A model generated the notes under the pieces. That model did no database searches. It was not told where the DNA came from and saw only the letters and a program-made list of their open reading frames with translations. The position numbers were made by a program, and so were the translations under genes. Shown here in pieces: positions 1-64,000 of a stretch of DNA of 64,000 nt. Source of the stretch: Eublepharis macularius (lineage: Eukaryota; Chordata; Lepidosauria; Squamata; Eublepharidae); assembly GCF_028583425.1 (NCBI RefSeq), contig NC_072805.1:12348001-12412000 (forward strand), in the 5' to 3' direction. How positions within the stretch are numbered: the first letter of the stretch is position 1; the number at the start of each line of letters is the position of its first letter.

Positions 1-945
1 TTAGCTGGTTAGATAGCTAAATTTGCGCTTAACCAACGACAACTACTGTCAAACTCACTGGGTTTGGGAACAAGAAGAAAGGCACATTACAAGAAAAAAG
101 AGGAACTGACATCAGAGGAAACCAGAATTTTGGGGGTGGAGAAAACAAATTTTGTACCCCAAAATTGTAACAGCCAACCACTTTTCTTCCTCTCTTGGAG
201 GTGCCATCTTGACCACTGCACACTTCATTTTCAAGTATGGGAAGGAGGACAAAGCCAAGTATCTTTTAATGTAGGGAGGAGGGAGGCAAGAAACCAGACA
301 GAAATAGAATTCCTTCACTAGCTCTAGACAAATGTCTGCCTGCTACAGCTATTTGGACAGAATACCCAGAGAATGCAGTCCAGCATCTGGTAGTGCTCGA
401 CTACCCCCATGCTATTTTCCCCAAATGCCCAGACCTGGATTGGAGAATTTTCTGATATATCTATTGAGGGATGTTTTATAATACAGCAGGATATGCTAAG
501 AATGATGAAGCCGTCTGAATTTTTCTCCACACCATCTTCTGAGAGATAATTACTACAAGAGTTGTTGTAATTGCCTGCTTCACACTTGCTTGTTTTCTTT
601 TGCCTTAGGATATGGAAATCACATCTATCCAATTGCCAACGGATTACCAGGCCAGGAGGGTGGGGGGATGCTATGGAGTGGATGGGCTTGGATTTAAAGC
701 ATTTGCAACTGCAACAGAAGATTTCATAAGACTCTTCTTTACTCTTTTACAGTGATTATACTTACCTTTGAAAACTTAAAAAGTGTACACCCACCCTCAA
801 AACCCAACTCTCTCTGCCGACCGATTCCTGGGCCTCACCCAGAAGAAACTGCTGATTACATACCCAGGCAGGTTCCAGAGTGGCAATCCTCAGGGCATAG
901 CTCCTTCCATCCATAACACTCTGCATACATTTAACTTTTAAAACT

Positions 946-1565
946 TTTATTCAACAATATATAATAATAATTATTCTTTTGTTATAGAACTGTCCATCAT
1001 GCCACAGGACCTCCCTCCTCTCCCAGCCTGTAAAACGGGAACCATTTTATCAGAACATGGGCTGGGTTTAGAGGAAGGGCACCAAGGCTGGAGTGAAGCC
1101 CCATGAACTGGCAACGGTTTTGCCTACCCTTCACATCGCCCATGCTTTCTTGGTCAGGAGATCAACAGGAAGTCAAAGACACAAGTTTGTGTTTTTATAT
1201 GCTGTTGGGTGCCGTCAGCTGCCGCCACCGCAGTCCCTGTTCCCATAACCTGCCACTGGGATGACTTCTGGAAGCTGCACATCACCATCTCTGTACACAA
1301 GCTGATAAGACGTTTGATTTTGTTCTGGTTATGGAAAATTGGGAGGAACAGCATCAGACAGACCTAGGGAAAAATGGGAAGCGAACATCAAACACAAAGC
1401 TGGGATTAACAGCATTGTGTAGCCAGAACGGTTAGTAACACGAACGAGGGCGCAAATGCTAACGTCCATGCATGCATCACACACTGCCTGCTGGTCCAAC
1501 CCCTGCTCTTTCCCAATGGAGGCCCCATGACACAGCGCCAACCTTTCTACCAGGGCTTCTCCCAC
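946..1565 (-). other. CSNK2A2: Candidate non-coding terminal exon or 3' UTR of CSNK2A2 with poly(A) signal
   Basis: A minus-strand acceptor with a pyrimidine tract (cctttgcag) ends at 1566, and AATAAA lies at 951-946. A possible donor, GACGG|GTAATT, lies 18 bases after the stop codon, at 4939. Together these allow a 3' UTR exon of about 620 bp. The alternative is an unspliced 3' UTR of about 1.2 kb ending near an AATAAA at 3746-3741. Sequence alone does not decide between them. Confidence 0.3.
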
Positions 1566-4500
1566 CTGCAAAGGAAATGACAATGTCTCTGCTGGAGCTG
1601 GGCAAAAGTTGTGACAGGACTAAGACTTAAGAGAGGAACTGCAAATCAAAATAAGTAAATCAGAGAAAGAAACTCAAATTGTCTTCATTTCAAATCACAT
1701 CTTTAATTGCAACCCTGAGTTCTTGCCTCTTGTCGTAGGGAGCTGGATCCCAGTATTAGTAAAACATACCTCCTCTGGGCCCTTTCAAAGGAAGCTAGAC
1801 TTTTCTGGAAGTCTCTTTCTGAAGTGTGTCCAGGACAGTAGGCAGAAAAGAGTTCATTCAAAAAGCAGGATTGACCCAAGTCAGAGAGGAATCCTCACAC
1901 ACCTTAGATATAGCAAATTATGGTAACGGAAGTTCAGAACTGGAAAATTTGCCTAGCAGCCAGCCCAACACCCTACATACAATAAATCTGAACAATCAGA
2001 CAGAAAGTAACATCCCAGAATCCCCTAACACACTTGGGTACTAAGAACACCACTCAAAGCAAGCCCTGCTCCTCACCCTCCATGGGAGCATGACTCTTGG
2101 GGGTGGTCTGCCAGTTCTCTTGATGAGACAGTAAAGGCACTTCAGTCATGCCAGCATCCCTTTCTCGTTTAGTGTTAGGACAGCATACAGGAAAGAACTG
2201 TGTAACAGCTGACCCACACCTTGTGTGTGTGTGTCTTGGGGAAACCTTCACCGCACTTGCTGTAGAACACACCTGCCAAAAGCAGCAGCAGCGTTATGGA
2301 TTCAGAATACGCTCGTTTGGTTAATGTTTGCCAAAGTCACAGAAGTTGGTGGGCGGGGGGCTTCAGGGATTTGCATAGTCCTTTTCAGGACTGCCAAAGC
2401 CAAAAGTGTGCAAAAAAGAGAAAATACACAAATACTTGCACAGATCACACAATCCAGCTTTTAGTCCACACAGCCCTGCTTGGAGGCGAGTCACTCCTGG
2501 ACAGGAGGTACCGTGGGCAAACAGCTAGACCTGCACTCCTGTCTCTTCCTGTATTGCTCTGCTGGTAACTTCTCTTCATTTCAGTGGCTTGGATGTGAGG
2601 GAGGTGGCTACATGTGTACCATAATGTACATTAGAGTGGCATCTATATCAACAGAAGGTGGTGGAAAATACAGACAAGGGATGCAGAGCCCCTGGACCCT
2701 TCTCTTCCAGAATACGTATGTGCTAGATCACAGTATTAAGAAATGCCATGAATTATGCTTGAAACCAAAACAGCCCAACTTTTCAAATATGCTCCCTCTC
2801 ATGTTCTTCTCATGCCAGGTGATGGTGAGCAGGTTTAGCTTAACTGTGCAGATGTGCAGTTATTTCAACACCACAAACCAAATCATCCTCAGATCCTTTA
2901 GAACAAAGGACTGCAGTGTGGGGTGGCAGGACCAGCTACTTCATAAAACTATGTTTCACCCAACTACTGCAGATGCTTTGAGGACTGGCTCCTCCTCTTC
3001 CCTACTCCTATGCCAGCAAGTTTAATTGTGCAAACGAGACTGGGCAACACTGACTTCCCTGACGGGCACTGTGAACAGTGCATTACTTCTTCAGGAAAAG
3101 CCAAACATTGAGGGAACATGAAAATTATGGGCTTTTGAAACCACGAAGCCCATTGTTAAGATTATATGCAGCACAGCAGAGAGATAAAGAGAAGCTAACG
3201 CTAAACAGTCACACTTTTAGACTTTTGGGTTCTAATGAAGAGAGGCTATCCAGAAAGTGTGCCACTCTGATGCTTGGTGCATCCTAGGAAAACAGCAATT
3301 CACCAAGAGGAAATGGTTAGAGGGGCGTCAACTAGATACTGCAAACTAAAGAAGTTCAACATAAACTTGGTTTGAGAACTGCCATCCAGATATTCAGAAT
3401 GAAAAGGTTCGAGGTGCGCCCTACGCACCAGCGCTCAGGAGGGAGATCCCTCGCTTTTAAGTTACTCTTGTGCTCATATTACTTCCAAGGCCTCGTCTCA
3501 CTGACTCCTGTTCAGCACAGTGGGAATGGGAGCAGAGACCACTAATGCTGCTCACCAGCCACTTGCACTCATGCCTCTGATTTCCAGGTCTAAAATGCTA
3601 CTCAATGAGCTGTTTAGTTTTAAGATGGAGGATTCCAACAAGGTTCTCCTTGTAGCACCGAAGAGAGATCTCATCCCTGCAAGAATCCTTCCCTTCCCAG
3701 AGACTAGACTGAGGACAAGACAAGTTTGTATGTAGACAGATTTATTAGTTCCAGTGAATTGTACAAATGGATCTGACCTGATATCAATGCTAACTTGTCA
3801 TTTTTGGGATGTGGAATGTAAACATATATTTCAAATAAAGACAGTCTAACCTTATTAAATTAAATATTTAACAAAGTAACAGAAAGGGGGGGGGGGAATC
3901 TGCATTTAGGCATGGCGACAAAAATTGTGGATTTAGGTTTGAGGTCACCAGAATCGCGTAATATAGCCCACCCACCCCACTCCAGTAACTATGGGGCTCA
4001 GAAAGAGACCCAAATGGAAAAACAATAAGCAGCATCTCACACACCCTTTCCCCAAAGCAACAGTGCCAACACTGAACTGGCATGTAAAAAACGCTACAGG
4101 GATCTAAACCCTGGACACAGGAGCTGCACTCCAGTCCTGAACAGCCTCTCCGTTTCTGGTTTCCCAAGTTTCCTGCTGGCCTCCTTGCCTACGAGCCCTC
4201 TTTACTTCTCCACACACCGTGAAGCTGCTGGAATCAAAGCAATTTGGATCTGCACATCACTGGGAATCACAACGCTGGCTTTTTTAGTTTAAAAGACTAT
4301 GTCTTGCCATGCAAGATCTACAGGAAGCTCTCTTTAGCTTTCCTCCCACTAAAACAGATGCTTCCGTACAAAGAAGGGGGTAATCAGGAGTCTCCCAGAT
4401 AGCTGCCTGTTCAAAATGTGTTTTGAAGAATACCAGCCTGATTGACCCAAACCATTTCCAAGATGTGCTGTTTAAACCGGGGGGGGGGGGGGGGAATCAA

Positions 4501-4956
4501 TGGCCAAACTGAGACTCGGCGGAAAAAGGAATGACACCCACCACTTGAAGGGCTTGCTTTTGCTTATGCCTGGCGACACACGGGCTTGTTTCAATGGGGT
4601 GCATGCTACATTCCAGTGGGAATGGGGTGGGGGGGTCAAAAAGTTGCCTGATGGAAGAACAGAAAAAAGGGCTGGTTAGGAGAGTAGTAGGAAACTGCAG
4701 AATCAACCGAGAGCCCACTGGTATGGCCCATACCCTTGTATCCATACAGATCTTACACACGGTTTGGTGCCAGGGCTTTGGTAACACAAGGAGAAATTTA
4801 GGGTAGCCATAAGTGCTGGAGAGAGATGGAGGCGAAGCCCTAACCCCCCTTCAAGACGAGGCTTCTGTTGAGCTCACAGGTTTGGTTCACCCCTTCCCTG
4901 GGGGACTGAAGGTGTGTATTTGTAAACCTCTGGAATTACCCGTCATTTCCCAAATT
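1566..4956. other. Sequence downstream of CSNK2A2 stop, no other gene seen
   Basis: Either 3' UTR or a 3' UTR intron of CSNK2A2. It holds the poly-G runs and the minus-strand AATAAA at 3746-3741. The open frame at 2480-3025 (plus) has no family resemblance. Positions 1-945 likewise show nothing recognisable. Confidence 0.5.
4479..4494. repeat. 16-base poly-G run
   Basis: Sixteen consecutive G on the plus strand. Similar runs lie at 3886-3896 (11), 8721-8733 (13) and 9147-9156 (10). Length in such runs is error-prone. Confidence 0.9.
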
Positions 4957-62950
<57,994 letters not shown>

Positions 62951-63313
62951 GAGGGTGGCTTTCCAGCATCCGAGGACAGCAAGAACTCCCAGGGCGCTGC
63001 TTCCGTCTCCCTCGCCTTTGTTGTGCTCGCTTCTGGCCAAGGCGCCGGCCCCTGAGCCTTGCGGGGATTCTTACCATTGTGACTGTCTTTCCTTTTCTGT
63101 TCTCTTGTGAGGAGTTATTTTCCAATTACAATGGCTTTCTACTCTGGGGGTCATTTCATAGCAAGCGGGTCAAAGGTTGTGAAGTTTAATAAGCTCAAAA
63201 GAACTTCCTGGTGAAAGAGACAGATTAGCACCACAGAGCATTACTCTTCATCTCAGCAGCGTAAGATGGGAGATTTCCCTGGTGCAAAATCTGCTGAACT
63301 CTACGCCACTCAC

Positions 63314-63814
63314 TCAAGCAGTCATTGAGCAAGTCAGGAGATGAAGCAAGAAGCTGACAGTGAGCAGCCCATGGGGCTGACCTCTGTTTGCTGTGGAAAT
63401 GGGGAGCTGCTCACCACTGTAATAATCATAGTAGACTGGAAGAGATTTGCCCTGTGGCCTAGCTGGCCCATCTAAAAATTCTTCTGCACTCCCCTCCTGT
63501 GGCTCTGCATCAGAACTGAGAGGATGATCTTCTGAAGCCTTTGAGAAATTAAGAACTCTGCTGTCTAGAAAGGGTTCCAGTACTCCCCTGGGCTCCTCCG
63601 CTGGAGTCCGGACGGCAAAGTCTCTCCTGCCAAGGGTGGGATAGATGGGAGCTCCTCCTTTTGCTGTGGTGGTTACAATCCAGTCGCTGTAATGGGACAG
63701 CCTGGTGTAGAGGAATGGACCGTAGCATCTGGTGCCTCCCTCAGTCAGTACTCCTTTCAGCAGCCAGTGGCCTGTTTCCGTTGCTTGGCACATGAGAGGG
63801 TTGCCCGGGTCCCC
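63314..63814 (-). CDS. PRSS54: PRSS54 last coding exon (inactive serine protease 54, partial gene)
   Basis: 166 codons to a TGA at 63314-63316, spliced from an acceptor reading tctttcaaag on the minus strand. It starts GDPGNPLMC, the position of the chymotrypsin-fold GDSGGP motif. Pro stands where the catalytic Ser should be, as in human PRSS54 (GDPGSP), so this is a pseudoprotease. RCYGPFLYTRLSHYSDWI is the C-terminal helix region of the fold. A long low-complexity tail follows, with the family motif YYDYYSGE and a hydrophobic C-terminus (LLTVSFLLHLL) that may be a membrane or GPI-type signal. The remaining exons lie beyond 64000. Position next to CFAP263 supports the call. Confidence 0.9.
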   Translation of the reverse strand, partial: GDPGNPLMCQATETGHWLLKGVLTEGGTRCYGPFLYTRLSHYSDWIVTTTAKGGAPIYPTLGRRDFAVRTPAEEPRGVLEPFLDSRVLNFSKASEDHPLSSDAEPQEGSAEEFLDGPARPQGKSLPVYYDYYSGEQLPISTANRGQPHGLLTVSFLLHLLTCSMTA

Positions 63815-63887
63815 CTTTGAAAGAGAAAAGGCAGGTAATAAAGCTCTCCAAGGGGCCTTCCCCTGAAAGCAGATCATTTAACATTCA

Positions 63888-64000
63888 CAAGTGGTTTGGC
63901 GTGGTCATTAAGAGCAGCGGGATTCTAGCCGGGTTGGATTCCCCACTCCTCCGCTCGAAGCCAGCTGGGTGACCTTGGGTCATTCACAGCTTCTCAGAGC
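63888..64000 (+). mobile_element. Sauria-type SINE, runs off the window
   Basis: GTGGTTTGGCGTGGTCATTA, AGAGCAGCGGGATTCT and CCAGCTGGGTGACCTTGGGT match the 59.2-kb copy. Lies in the PRSS54 intron upstream of its last exon. Confidence 0.7.

Noticed and set aside
2480-3025. 181-codon open frame on the plus strand
   Set aside because: No domain or family resemblance. It lies downstream of CSNK2A2 in probable UTR or UTR-intron sequence, and the codon pattern looks random.

Overview
The window is vertebrate nuclear DNA, most likely from a squamate reptile (lizard, gecko or snake). This rests on three lines of evidence. The genes have many short exons in long introns. The repeats are CR1 and L2-like LINEs, L1 3' ends, a Sauria-type SINE ending in TTG repeats, two other tRNA-derived SINE families and several hAT and foldback DNA transposons. 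The gene order CSNK2A2 - CFAP263 (CCDC113) - PRSS54 matches the conserved amniote block on human chromosome 16q. The species cannot be fixed from sequence alone.

Layout. CSNK2A2 (casein kinase II alpha prime) runs on the minus strand from its ATG at 39609 to its stop at 4957. All 11 coding exons are present with canonical splice sites and join to an intact 350-residue kinase. CFAP263/CCDC113, a coiled-coil ciliary protein, runs on the plus strand from 40194 to 62950 in 9 coding exons, giving 399 residues. The two genes are head to head, with 584 bp between their start codons, inside one CpG island (about 39.25-40.45 kb). That island carries an RFX X-box-like site close to the ciliary gene. 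At the right edge the last coding exon of PRSS54 (minus strand, 63314-63814) is present; the rest of that gene lies beyond the window. CFAP263 and PRSS54 converge tail to tail, 363 bp apart.

The remaining sequence is intronic and intergenic and full of repeats. The clearest are: a CR1 copy with a 498-codon open reverse transcriptase frame (27.6-29.3 kb); a full L2-like RT region followed directly by an L1 3' end (52.7-55.6 kb); an L1 fragment flanked by an exceptionally long 116-bp direct repeat (15.0-15.7 kb); hAT elements with 8-bp target duplications (5.4, 10.6 and 45.1 kb); and three full-length foldback elements with 3-bp TNA duplications (29.9, 59.4 and 62.2 kb), one sitting inside a SINE. 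There is also a 52-bp unit repeated five times within a foldback repeat (7.8-8.1 kb), and a GC-rich block at 47.9-50.9 kb that I cannot classify. I found no tRNA, rRNA, CRISPR array or prokaryotic system.

How it works together: the shared promoter would drive a ubiquitous kinase in one direction and a ciliary coiled-coil protein in the other. No new multi-gene system is visible. The most unusual material is the hairpin-forming repeat families, several of which lie in introns and would be transcribed.
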